Source: Methanomassiliicoccales archaeon (GTDB lineage: Archaea; Thermoplasmatota; Thermoplasmata; Methanomassiliicoccales; JACIVX01). From it: a stretch of 6,214 nucleotides of DNA. The stretch spans positions 1-6,214 of the forward strand of contig JAJRAH010000176.1 in assembly GCA_028679985.1 (NCBI GenBank), read 5' to 3'. Positions 1 through 6,055 of this stretch are shown piece by piece (position 1 is the first letter of the stretch; every line of letters begins with the position of its first letter). The position numbers and the translations under genes are program-made. The notes below the pieces were generated by a model. It was not told the DNA's origin. It was given only the letters and a program-made list of their open reading frames with translations, and did not search any database.

Positions 1-79
1 CCTTGACCTCCATCTTCTCAGTGTCATACACCCCGGTTCCGCCGATGACCGCTATCCTTGCTTTGGCGACTCCTTTCAT
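1..79 (-). CDS. MTAP/PNP-family nucleoside phosphorylase, N-terminal fragment
   Basis: This is the 5' end of a minus-strand gene that leaves the window at base 1. The 26 visible codons start at ATG 79-77 and read MKGVAKARIAVIGGTGVYD and then TEKMEVK. The hydrophobic strand followed by GGTGVYD is the phosphate-binding N-terminal signature of the 5'-methylthioadenosine phosphorylase / purine nucleoside phosphorylase family (usually I-I-G-G-T/S-G-L-Y-D). These cytosolic enzymes cleave methylthioadenosine, methylthioinosine or purine nucleosides with phosphate, in methionine or purine salvage. The substrate cannot be told from this fragment, because the specificity residues lie further in. The short extension before the core strand is unremarkable. 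The gene diverges from the flavin reductase-like gene, and a TATA-like box at 111-118 would give a leader of about 10 bases. Family assignment is fairly sure; MTAP versus PNP is open. Confidence 0.75.
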   Translation of the reverse strand, partial: MKGVAKARIAVIGGTGVYDTEKMEVK

Positions 80-110
80 GCTCGGACCCAGTTTGAGTAA
101 TCGCTTCTCA

Positions 111-118
111 AGATATAG
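111..118 (-). promoter_or_regulatory. Candidate archaeal TATA box for the phosphorylase gene
   Basis: The minus strand reads TCTATATCT across this stretch of the divergent intergenic region. An archaeal TATA box is usually centred about 25 bases before the transcription start. That would put the start near 89-90, about 10 bases before the ATG at 79. The match is judged by eye and no BRE is clear, so this is tentative. Confidence 0.3.
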
Positions 119-191
119 ACTTGCTTCGTTACTCGATGCCCTCCATGTGCTTCCCCGGATAGGCCTCCTGACTGATGCAAGGGTTTTTCAA

Positions 192-199
192 TTCTATAC
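192..199 (+). promoter_or_regulatory. Candidate archaeal TATA box for the flavin reductase-like gene
   Basis: TTCTATAC follows an AT-rich stretch (TTTTTCAATTCTATACC, 184-200). With the usual spacing of about 25 bases, transcription would start near 221-224, giving a leaderless or nearly leaderless mRNA for the ATG at 225. No Shine-Dalgarno sequence is seen before that ATG, which agrees with leaderless initiation. This is inference from position and composition. Confidence 0.35.
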
Positions 200-216
200 C
201 ACATTGATCACAGTGG
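199..216. promoter_or_regulatory. Imperfect 18-bp palindrome, candidate operator
   Basis: CCACATTGATCACAGTGG is symmetric about 207.5. The outer CCAC/GTGG arms and the central TGATCA pair fully, and two positions on each side mismatch (7 of 9 pairs). It begins at the edge of the candidate TATA box and ends just before the predicted transcription start, where a bound dimer would block the archaeal polymerase. No regulator is identified, and a chance palindrome of this quality is possible. Confidence 0.35.
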
Positions 217-224
217 TGCTTAGA

Positions 225-746
225 ATGGCGTCGAAAATCGAGATTTCTTCGGGCGATGCGTCCAAGACTTTTCCGGCATTTCCGGTGGTCCTGGTTGCGA
301 TGGGAGAAGGGGAGAAGAACGTCTTCACAGTTGGTCTCGTGCAATTATTCTCGTTCAATCCCCTCATCCTGGGGATTGGAGTGCATCCGTCGCGTCACAG
401 TTATAAGATGCTGCACAATCTCGCCGATTTCTCCGTCAACATACCCGGGAAGGAGCTCGTGGAGCAGGTGCTGTACTGCGGGACGAAATCGGGGAAGGAC
501 ACGGACAAGTTCAAGGAGACGGGTCTTACTGCCGTGCCCGGGAAGAAGATAAGATCTCCCGTCATAAGCGAATGCCTGGTCAATTTCGAGTGCAAGAAGT
601 CAAAGGCTCTTGAGATGGGCGACCGGACCTGGTTCTTCGGAGAGGTCGTCCACGTTGAGGCTGTAGAGGGCTATACGCGCGACAAGGGCATGCTCTATTG
701 GGGCGGGGAGTTCAGAATGCCAGGAGAGATCTTCAGAAGGCGGTAG
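225..746 (+). CDS. Flavin reductase-like FMN-binding split-barrel protein
   Basis: This 173-residue protein belongs to the flavin reductase / flavoredoxin family, whose members bind FMN in a split barrel and move electrons in the cytosol, often to or from a partner protein. Visible family signatures are the N-terminal substrate/flavin strand N32-VFTVGLVQ with the following P46-LILGIGV, the HPSRHSYKML stretch, F69-SVNIPG, the C85-G-x-K-S-G-K-D-x-D-K-F motif, G132-DRTWFFGEVV, and the terminal Y158-WGG ... MPGEIF. The length is usual for the family. The frame stays open to base 3, but that stretch is antisense to the phosphorylase and lies upstream of the likely TATA box, so ATG 225 is chosen. 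The gene diverges from the phosphorylase and lies directly before the aminotransferase. Its physiological partner is not evident, and nothing visible ties it to histidine or aromatic synthesis. Confidence 0.85.
   Translation: MASKIEISSGDASKTFPAFPVVLVAMGEGEKNVFTVGLVQLFSFNPLILGIGVHPSRHSYKMLHNLADFSVNIPGKELVEQVLYCGTKSGKDTDKFKETGLTAVPGKKIRSPVISECLVNFECKKSKALEMGDRTWFFGEVVHVEAVEGYTRDKGMLYWGGEFRMPGEIFRRR
738..744 (+). promoter_or_regulatory. Possible ribosome binding site for a CTG start of the aminotransferase
   Basis: AGGCGGT differs from AGGAGGT by one base. It sits at the end of the preceding gene, four bases (counted from its last G) before CTG 748. The spacing is short and the match imperfect. 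It counts only because the downstream translation from 748 resembles the expected N-terminus. Confidence 0.3.
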
Positions 747-747
747 T

Positions 748-1821
748 CTGGAACTCTCGCCTTTTGATCTTGAGATATGGCTTCTGAGGTGCAAGGGCGC
801 CAAGATAGTGATGGATCACAGCGGATGTCCCACACCGTACGAAGACGGGTTCGCGCCTGAGATAGAACCTCCGTCGTCGCTCGACGAGATCGAGGTCGAG
901 GAACGGCTCGCGGAGACGCTGTCCTCCGTATATGGGATCGAGAGGGAGCGGATCGCCCTGACCTCGGGCGCCCAGAACGCCAACTTCCTTTTCCTGAGCT
1001 CCTATCTTGGGCCGAAGGACTGCGCCATCGTCGAGAATCCCACGTACATGCCGATCAGGAGCATCACAGAGTCGGTATGCAAGGTCGAGACTCTCGAGAG
1101 GATCGCATCTAACGATTTCAAGCCAAAGATGACAGAAATCGATCGCCTGTTGAAGAAGGGTGCCAAGGTCATCGCTCTCACGAACCTCCACAACCCGAGT
1201 GCCGCCTCGCTTTCCGATCCCGAGCTCAAGGGCATCCTTGAGGCCGCGGACGAGAAAGGCACTATGGTACTCTGCGACGAGATCTACAGGATGATGCAAT
1301 ACACCACCCCCTCGAGCCCGGTCTGCGCATTGGGAGACAACGGCGTCTCGGTCTCGGGCCTGACGAAACTCTACGGGCTCGGAGATCTCAGGGTGGGTTG
1401 GCTGGCGGGTCCGGAAGAGATCTGCAGGAAGGTCGACTTGCTGCGATTGTACAGCATCTATCGCTTGCCGACTCGGTCCGCGGCGATAGCGATCGAGGCG
1501 CTGAAGAAGAGGGAATGGTTCCGGGAGAGAATGCTTCGTCTTGCAAGCGTGAATGTCAAGATCCTCAGAGAATGGCTCGAGGAGGAGCATAGAGTCCGAT
1601 GTCGTCTCCCGGACGGAGGCCTGATGGTGCTTCTATCCCTTCCGAAAGGCGTGGACGATCTGCGCTTAGGGGAGGTTCTGATGGACCAGTTCTCGACTTC
1701 AGTCTGTCCCGGCCGATACTTCGGCATCGAGAATCACATAAGGGTGACTTTCAGCTGCAGCGCCAGGGATCTGAGAAAGGGCCTGGAGAACATCTCCGCC
1801 GCCATCGACTCGTTTGCCTAG
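748..1821 (+). CDS. PLP-dependent aminotransferase, class I/II (fold type I)
   Basis: This cytosolic enzyme should move an amino group between an amino acid and a 2-oxoacid using pyridoxal phosphate. Numbered from CTG 748 (357 residues), the landmarks are S73-GAQNANF (cofactor phosphate region), E96-NPTYMPI, N146-LHNPS with Asn149, C176-DEIY with Asp177 (pyridine N) and Tyr180, S203-GLTKLYGLG with Schiff-base Lys207, and I331-RVTFS with Arg332 for the substrate carboxylate. The first ATG/GTG in frame are GTG 808 and ATG 811, but the 20 codons before them (MELSPFDLEIWLLRCKGAKI if CTG is read as Met) resemble the N-terminal helix of this family. Start 748 is therefore preferred with moderate confidence; a leaderless start at 808/811 is the alternative. 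Substrate is unknown. Convergence with prephenate dehydratase makes an aromatic or aspartate aminotransferase plausible. The signature does not look like HisC. Confidence 0.85.
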   Translation: MELSPFDLEIWLLRCKGAKIVMDHSGCPTPYEDGFAPEIEPPSSLDEIEVEERLAETLSSVYGIERERIALTSGAQNANFLFLSSYLGPKDCAIVENPTYMPIRSITESVCKVETLERIASNDFKPKMTEIDRLLKKGAKVIALTNLHNPSAASLSDPELKGILEAADEKGTMVLCDEIYRMMQYTTPSSPVCALGDNGVSVSGLTKLYGLGDLRVGWLAGPEEICRKVDLLRLYSIYRLPTRSAAIAIEALKKREWFRERMLRLASVNVKILREWLEEEHRVRCRLPDGGLMVLLSLPKGVDDLRLGEVLMDQFSTSVCPGRYFGIENHIRVTFSCSARDLRKGLENISAAIDSFA

Positions 1822-2676
1822 TCATTCCTGCTCGGAGGGCAGCTCCGCCCTTCTATAAGATCCGAGTATCTTGACGAAGGACGCCCTCCTGACAAGGTCC
1901 GTGATGGCGCCGCTCACGTTGGGGTGGTCGAGATGCCCGTCGATATCGACGTAGAACACGTACTCCCATGCCCTATCCCTTCTCGGCCTGGATTCAAGCT
2001 TCGTCAGGTTGACGCTGTGTTCGGCGAAGACGCCGAGGCAGGCGTACAATGCCCCGGCCACGTTCTTCGTGGCGAAGACGAGCGAAGTCTTGTCGCCTCG
2101 TGGATTGATGGACGCGGTCTTCTCGATGACGAAGAACCGCGTGTAATTCTGGTGGGAATTCTGGATTCCCTCCTTGAGTATCTTCATCCCGTATTCCTTC
2201 GCGGTCCTCGCAGAGGCTATCGCCGCCTCACTCTTGTCTCCTCGTTCCTTAATGATCTTGACGCTGCCCGCCGTATCGTACGACGGCACCTTCTCCCATT
2301 GGGGATATCTCGAAAGGAAAGTCCGACTCTGTCCCAGCGCTTGTGGGTGACTGTACACTCTCGTTATGTCCTCGATCTCAACATCTGGATGCCCTATTAG
2401 GCAATGCTTCACGAAGATGATGATCTCGCCAACAACCGTAAGGTCGTGCTCGAGCAATAGGTCGTTCACCCTCGCGACGCTCCCTTCGAGGGAGTTCTCG
2501 ACCGGCACGACTCCGTGGCTCGCGTCCCCCTTGTTAACGCTGGCGAACACGTCCTCGAACTCAGCGCAAGGGAGGGTCCTGATGCCTTCTCCGAAGAACT
2601 TGTACACGGCGTCCTCACTGTACGCTCCGTGAATCCCCTGGAACGCTACCCTACGCTCCGTGCCGGCGCTGTTCAT
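1822..2676 (-). CDS. pheA: Prephenate dehydratase
   Basis: The enzyme converts prephenate to phenylpyruvate, the committed step to phenylalanine. The 284-residue, monofunctional protein has no chorismate mutase domain. Its two-lobed catalytic part begins R9-VAFQGIHGAYSEDAV, contains V57-VPVENSLEGSV and S109-HPQALGQ, and ends with the catalytic N177-YTRFFVI motif (Thr179-Arg180-Phe181). A C-terminal ACT domain follows, with G208-ALYACL and E228-SRP, the two motifs that bind phenylalanine in feedback-inhibited homologues. Feedback control by phenylalanine is therefore likely. ATG 2676 overlaps the aspartate kinase stop as ATGA, and no clear Shine-Dalgarno precedes it, so translation is probably coupled. 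It is the last gene of the operon, and its stop abuts the stop of the converging aminotransferase with no bases between. Length is normal for archaeal homologues. Confidence 0.96.
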   Translation of the reverse strand: MNSAGTERRVAFQGIHGAYSEDAVYKFFGEGIRTLPCAEFEDVFASVNKGDASHGVVPVENSLEGSVARVNDLLLEHDLTVVGEIIIFVKHCLIGHPDVEIEDITRVYSHPQALGQSRTFLSRYPQWEKVPSYDTAGSVKIIKERGDKSEAAIASARTAKEYGMKILKEGIQNSHQNYTRFFVIEKTASINPRGDKTSLVFATKNVAGALYACLGVFAEHSVNLTKLESRPRRDRAWEYVFYVDIDGHLDHPNVSGAITDLVRRASFVKILGSYRRAELPSEQE

Positions 2677-4046
2677 TGCTTAACCCCGAAGAATTCCGAA
2701 TGTATAGCTCTTGTCGTCCTTTCGAGGTCCTTCGAATCGACCGTGAAATGGCAGGCGACCATGGACGCTCCGGCGGATATCATCCCGACGCTGACGCCTT
2801 CCTTCGAGACTGCCGTGAAGACTCTAGCTGCGATCCCCTTCCGATATCCGAGTCCCTCTCCGACGACACATAATAGGGCGATGTCGTCGACGGTCTCTAT
2901 CCTGTCGATGACGCCCTTCTTCAAATCGGCCAGGACCTTCTTCGCGGTCGCGAGGTACTTCTTCTCGATCAGCAACGCGACACAAGTTTGAGACGTCGCC
3001 GCCGAGTAGATATTCACGCCGGCATCGCTCAGCCTCTGAGAGATCTCGTACATCACTCCAGTCTTGTATCCCGCGCCGGCACCATACGCCTTGACGATCG
3101 CGAGGTTCTTCATGCAGGAGATGCTCTTTATCGTTCCACCCATCTCCACGCCGCTCGGCTCGATCACTGTCCCCTCCTTCTCCGGCTCGAAGACGTTCTT
3201 GACTTTAATGACGATGCTTTTCTCCCTCGCCGGTTCCACGGTCCTGGGGTGCAGGACCTTGGCGCCGAAGTAGGAGAGCTCCGCCGCCTCGTCGTATGAG
3301 AGGTTCTCGATCGTCACCGCCTCCTTGACGATCTTCGGGTCGACGCTCATGAACCCGTCCACGTCCTTCCAGATCTCCAGGACTCTCGCATCGATGGCGT
3401 TCGCGATGACGCTCGCGCTGTAGTCGCTGCCGTTCCTTCCGAACACGGCCACATGTCCCTGAGGGGTCTTTCCGAAGAAGCCCGTCACCACTGGCGTCTC
3501 CTGCCGCTCGAACATGACCCTGATCTTCGGCTGGATGTTTCTCTTCGTTTCTTTGAGGTCGGCCGTCGCGTTTCCGTAGGTCCCTTCGGTGATTAAGCCT
3601 AGCTCGTCCGCATCGACCGGGACGGCATTGACGCCCAGGTCCTGCAGCATCGCCGCTGTGAGAATGACGGACAGTCTCTCTCCGAAGCTCTGGACCAGGT
3701 CCATGGTTCTCGGAGTGAGTTCCTCGAGATATGAAATGCCATACAGCACCTTCTCGAGCTTGGCGAGGCGCTCTATCAAGCGGGTTATCGCCTGCTGCTT
3801 AGTTTCCATGTCCTTCGAAATCCCGCCGAGAATTGAGATGTGCGTGTCCCTGAGCTTCTCTATGAAATGCTGGACCTCTTCATCCTTCTTCGGCTCGGAG
3901 ACGAAGGTCACTATCGAGTCGGTAATTCCCTGGACGGCGCTCACCACGACCACTTTCGGCTCGGGGTCGGCTCCGACGATCTTCCCGACCAACAACATTG
4001 AGCTAGCATCCTTCAGGGAGCTGCCGCCGAATTTCAGGACCTTCAT
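2673..4046 (-). CDS. lysC: Aspartate kinase with tandem C-terminal ACT domains
   Basis: The enzyme phosphorylates L-aspartate with ATP, opening the pathway to lysine, threonine, methionine and isoleucine. The 457 residues form an amino acid kinase domain (about 1-295) and two ACT domains (about 312-375 and 390-455). Seen are K5-FGGSS, S120-FGERLS, G203-RNGSDYSAS (nucleotide/substrate loop), W226-KDVDGFMSVDPK and E256-LSYFGAKVLHPRT. The GRNGSDYS form, rather than GRGGSDxT, recalls the kinase half of ThrA/MetL-type proteins, but no homoserine dehydrogenase domain follows, so it is monofunctional. The ACT domains (first around G325-YKTGVMYEISQRLSDAGVNI, second around R402-KGIAARVFTAVSKEGVSV) suggest inhibition by lysine or threonine; which one cannot be read from sequence. 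It starts inside the end of the PHP gene (ATGA), with AGGAGG at 4058-4063, 11 bases upstream. The symbol is assigned by function only. Confidence 0.95.
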   Translation of the reverse strand: MKVLKFGGSSLKDASSMLLVGKIVGADPEPKVVVVSAVQGITDSIVTFVSEPKKDEEVQHFIEKLRDTHISILGGISKDMETKQQAITRLIERLAKLEKVLYGISYLEELTPRTMDLVQSFGERLSVILTAAMLQDLGVNAVPVDADELGLITEGTYGNATADLKETKRNIQPKIRVMFERQETPVVTGFFGKTPQGHVAVFGRNGSDYSASVIANAIDARVLEIWKDVDGFMSVDPKIVKEAVTIENLSYDEAAELSYFGAKVLHPRTVEPAREKSIVIKVKNVFEPEKEGTVIEPSGVEMGGTIKSISCMKNLAIVKAYGAGAGYKTGVMYEISQRLSDAGVNIYSAATSQTCVALLIEKKYLATAKKVLADLKKGVIDRIETVDDIALLCVVGEGLGYRKGIAARVFTAVSKEGVSVGMISAGASMVACHFTVDSKDLERTTRAIHSEFFGVKQ

Positions 4047-4702
4047 CTACCGCGAATCCTCCTCACTATCTCGAGCGGCGTCTTTCTGACCGCCTTCTCC
4101 GCCTCGAATTTGGCGAGGCCTGCGGCCATCGCCCTGAGAATCGCCTCTTGCTCGGTCATGAGATCCTCTGGCACGTGCGTGTCTGTGTTCACAACCATTC
4201 TTGCCCCGACTTCCATCGCCAGCCTCGCGACATGCCCATTCGTGGCTGAGTGTGCGGCCCGGGACGTGATCTCGAGGACGATGTCGTTGTCCTTCGCCGC
4301 CTGCGCTTCGTCGAGCGTTATGAATCCTGGATGAGCCAGAATGTCCACGTCCGGGTTGCTGACCGCAACTCTGTTCGTCCCCTTCTCGACCGGCTCGCTG
4401 GTTGTCTCTCCGTGAATGACTATCAGCTCCGCCCCCAGCCTCCTTGCTTCGGCGACGACCGCGTCGATCTTCGAGACCGGGACGTGGGTTATCTCCACCC
4501 CCAGGATAGCTTCTATGCCCCATTCCTTTGCCAGCTCGCAGTCCCTCGAGGCTTCCCTAATGACCCTTTCGATGGTGGAAAGTGAAACATGATCTGTGAA
4601 CGCGATTCCTTGATGTCCTTTAGCGACCGCTCTACGTGCAAGCTCGATCGGAAGCAAATCGCCATCGCTCAGCAGGGTGTGGGTGTGGAGGTCGATTCTC
4701 AT
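4043..4702 (-). CDS. PHP-domain metal-dependent phosphoesterase, candidate histidinol-phosphate phosphatase
   Basis: This 219-residue single-domain PHP protein keeps all nine ligands of the usual trinuclear metal site: His6 and His8 (D-L-H-T-H-T), Asp13 (S-D-G), His38 (F-T-D-H), Glu70 (G-V-E-I), His97 (I-H-G-E), His124 (L-A-H-P-G), Asp174 and His176 (N-T-D-T-H). It should therefore be an active hydrolase. PHP proteins include HisK-type histidinol-phosphate phosphatases, polymerase-associated phosphatases and trans-acting nucleotidases. The position directly after hisIE, overlapping it by ATGA, and the absence of a phosphatase half on the visible HisB region make histidinol-phosphate phosphatase the leading guess. 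That role is inference from context. At 219 residues it is shorter than the roughly 270-residue bacterial HisK type, so another phosphoesterase role is possible. The ATG at 4702 has GGAG/AGGAG sequences 3-8 bases upstream. Confidence 0.88.
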   Translation of the reverse strand: MRIDLHTHTLLSDGDLLPIELARRAVAKGHQGIAFTDHVSLSTIERVIREASRDCELAKEWGIEAILGVEITHVPVSKIDAVVAEARRLGAELIVIHGETTSEPVEKGTNRVAVSNPDVDILAHPGFITLDEAQAAKDNDIVLEITSRAAHSATNGHVARLAMEVGARMVVNTDTHVPEDLMTEQEAILRAMAAGLAKFEAEKAVRKTPLEIVRRIRGR

Positions 4703-5304
4703 TTTCTCCTCTCCGACAATTGTCTGAACACTTCCTCAGGATCCAGGTCCAGGTGCTCCATCAGGACCATCAGATGATAGATGAGGTCCGCGACTTCCCA
4801 CGCTTGAGCATCTCTGTCCTCGCCCTTTGCGGAGATCACCACTTCCGCCGCCTCCTCCACCACCTTCTTCAGCAGCTTGTCCTCATCCTGGAGGAGCTTG
4901 CATGTGTAACTCCCTTCCTTCGGGTTCTTCTTCCGATCCGCGATCACTCTCTTGAGCTCTGGGATTATCGCCGCAGTGCCGGAGATGTCGCCGTATAGGA
5001 TGTCCTCGAAGCATGTAGGTCTGTCGAGGTGGCATGCGTTCCCAGTTTGGTTGGCCCTGACCAGAAGGGTGTCTGAATCGCAATCGAGCTGTATAGATAC
5101 GATGTCTTGCACGTTCCCGGAGCTCTCGCCCTTCATCCAGAGCTTTCTCCGAGACCTGCTCCAAAAGTGCGTCCTGCCGGTTTCGAGCATCTTGTTGTAC
5201 GCCTCTTCATTGGCGTAGGCCATCATCAGCACTTCGTTCGTCCGTGCATCTTGGACGATGACTGGGATCAGACCATCCTTGTCGAACTTGAGAGGCAGCG
5301 TCAT
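4699..5304 (-). CDS. hisIE: Bifunctional phosphoribosyl-AMP cyclohydrolase / phosphoribosyl-ATP pyrophosphatase
   Basis: Histidine steps 2 and 3 are carried on one 201-residue cytosolic protein. The N-terminal HisI part (about 1-108) shows F47-WSRSRRKLWMKGESSGN, then D74-C-D-S-D with three aspartates for the metal, and cysteines 75, 91 and 98 spaced 16 and 7 apart as in the zinc site of this family (A-C-H-L-D-R-P-T-C-F). The C-terminal HisE part (about 114-201) shows V120-IADRKKNPKEGSYTCKLL, K147-VVEEAAEVVISAK and E170-VADLIYHLMVLM, the MazG-like acidic helix bundle. The frame is open far upstream inside hisF, but family alignment and the ATGA overlap with the hisF stop fix the start at ATG 5304, preceded by a G-rich GGGGGGTGA. 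Both activities look intact. The downstream PHP gene overlaps by 4 bases. Confidence 0.95.
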   Translation of the reverse strand: MTLPLKFDKDGLIPVIVQDARTNEVLMMAYANEEAYNKMLETGRTHFWSRSRRKLWMKGESSGNVQDIVSIQLDCDSDTLLVRANQTGNACHLDRPTCFEDILYGDISGTAAIIPELKRVIADRKKNPKEGSYTCKLLQDEDKLLKKVVEEAAEVVISAKGEDRDAQAWEVADLIYHLMVLMEHLDLDPEEVFRQLSERRK

Positions 5305-6053
5305 CTCACTCTCACCCCCCTCTCGCGAAGGTAATTCTTGACGTCTCCGACAGTGTACTGCCCGTAATGGAATATCGAGGCCGCGAGCGCCGCCTCCGCA
5401 TTCGTCTGCTCGAAGACCTCGTAGATGTGCTCGAGCTTTCCGCATCCTCCCGACGCTATCACCGGGATGTTCACGGCGTCGGCGATTGCGGAGGTGAGCT
5501 TCAAATCGTAGCCATCCTGGGTGCCATCGGCGTCCATGCTTGTCAGGAGTATCTCCCCTGCGCCGAGGCTCTCCGCTCTGACCGCCCATTCGACGGCATC
5601 CAGGGCGGTCTTCCTCCTTCCGCCGTGCGTGTAGACGATCCATGAGTCGCGGTATTTCTTCGCGTCGATCGCCACGACGACGCACTGCCTGCCGAAGTCC
5701 TCGGCGCATTCGGATATCGTCTCCGGGTGCAGCACTGCCACAGTGTTGATCGAAACCTTGTCCGCGCCCGCATTGAGCGCATCCCGCATGTCCTTTCTTC
5801 CGGCGATGCCACCTCCGACGGTCAGCGGGACGAACAGCCTCTCGGCCGTCTTCTTGACAACGTCCAGGAGCGTCTTCCTTCCCTCGACACTCGCAGAGAT
5901 GTCAAGGAACACTATCTCATCGGCCCCCTGCCTCTCATACTCGGCCGCCATGTCAGGCGGATAGCCGACGCCCTGAAGGTTCTGGAACTTGACACCCTTC
6001 ACCACTTTCCCCTCGGTCACGTCAAGGCAGGGAATGATCCTTTTCGCCAGCAG
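5301..6053 (-). CDS. hisF: Imidazole glycerol phosphate synthase cyclase subunit, apparent CTG start
   Basis: HisF is the cyclase of IGP synthase. With HisH ammonia it turns PRFAR into imidazole glycerol phosphate and AICAR. It is a 250-residue TIM barrel with two phosphate sites. Read from CTG 6053, the N-terminus is (M)LAKRIIPCLDVTEGKVVKG, and residue numbers coincide with the Thermotoga maritima enzyme as I recall it: Arg5, Asp11, Lys19, Glu46, Asp130 (V-V-A-I-D-A-K) and Asp176 (T-S-M-D-A-D-G-T). The first ordinary start codon in frame, GTG 6020, would remove catalytic Asp11 and the first strand. Between the upstream in-frame stop (about 6178) and 6020 no ATG, GTG or TTG exists, only ATA 6059, CTG 6053 and CTG 6050. 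AGGAGG at 6062-6067 lies 8 bases before CTG 6053. The gene starts 2 bases after hisB and overlaps hisIE by ATGA. HisH is not in the window. Confidence 0.95.
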   Translation of the reverse strand: MLAKRIIPCLDVTEGKVVKGVKFQNLQGVGYPPDMAAEYERQGADEIVFLDISASVEGRKTLLDVVKKTAERLFVPLTVGGGIAGRKDMRDALNAGADKVSINTVAVLHPETISECAEDFGRQCVVVAIDAKKYRDSWIVYTHGGRRKTALDAVEWAVRAESLGAGEILLTSMDADGTQDGYDLKLTSAIADAVNIPVIASGGCGKLEHIYEVFEQTNAEAALAASIFHYGQYTVGDVKNYLRERGVRVR

Positions 6054-6055
6054 GG

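Noticed and set aside
3..224. N-terminal extension of the flavin reductase-like frame back to base 3
   Set aside because: It overlaps the phosphorylase coding start on the other strand and the divergent promoter region. The family N-terminus and the TATA-like box both fit ATG 225.
733..1590. A 285-codon open frame on the minus strand opposite the aminotransferase
   Set aside because: It is antisense to a gene with clear catalytic motifs, shows no recognisable domain, is rich in Arg, Asp and Leu as expected of a mirror frame in GC-rich DNA, and has no visible start signal.
1836..1851. Hairpin AGGGC-AGCTCC-GCCCT just after the aminotransferase stop as a terminator
   Set aside because: The stem is only 5 bp, no T-run follows on either strand, and the bases encode the C-terminal RAELPS of prephenate dehydratase.
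1924..2400. A 158-codon plus-strand frame opposite prephenate dehydratase (and similar ones opposite aspartate kinase, hisIE and hisF)
   Set aside because: All are mirror frames of confidently identified enzymes, with no domain signatures of their own.
4047..4523. A 158-codon frame within the PHP gene on the same strand
   Set aside because: It is extremely Arg/Gly/Ser-rich and hydrophilic, typical of a shifted frame of a GC-rich gene, whereas the PHP frame carries all metal ligands.
5305..5709. N-terminal extension of hisIE inside hisF
   Set aside because: The translated extension is Arg/Gly-rich mirror-frame sequence. HisI starts at MTLPLKFDKDG, at the ATGA overlap, with normal family length.
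5301..6020. hisF beginning at GTG 6020
   Set aside because: This start would omit the first beta strand and catalytic Asp11 and leaves the AGGAGG site over 40 bases away.
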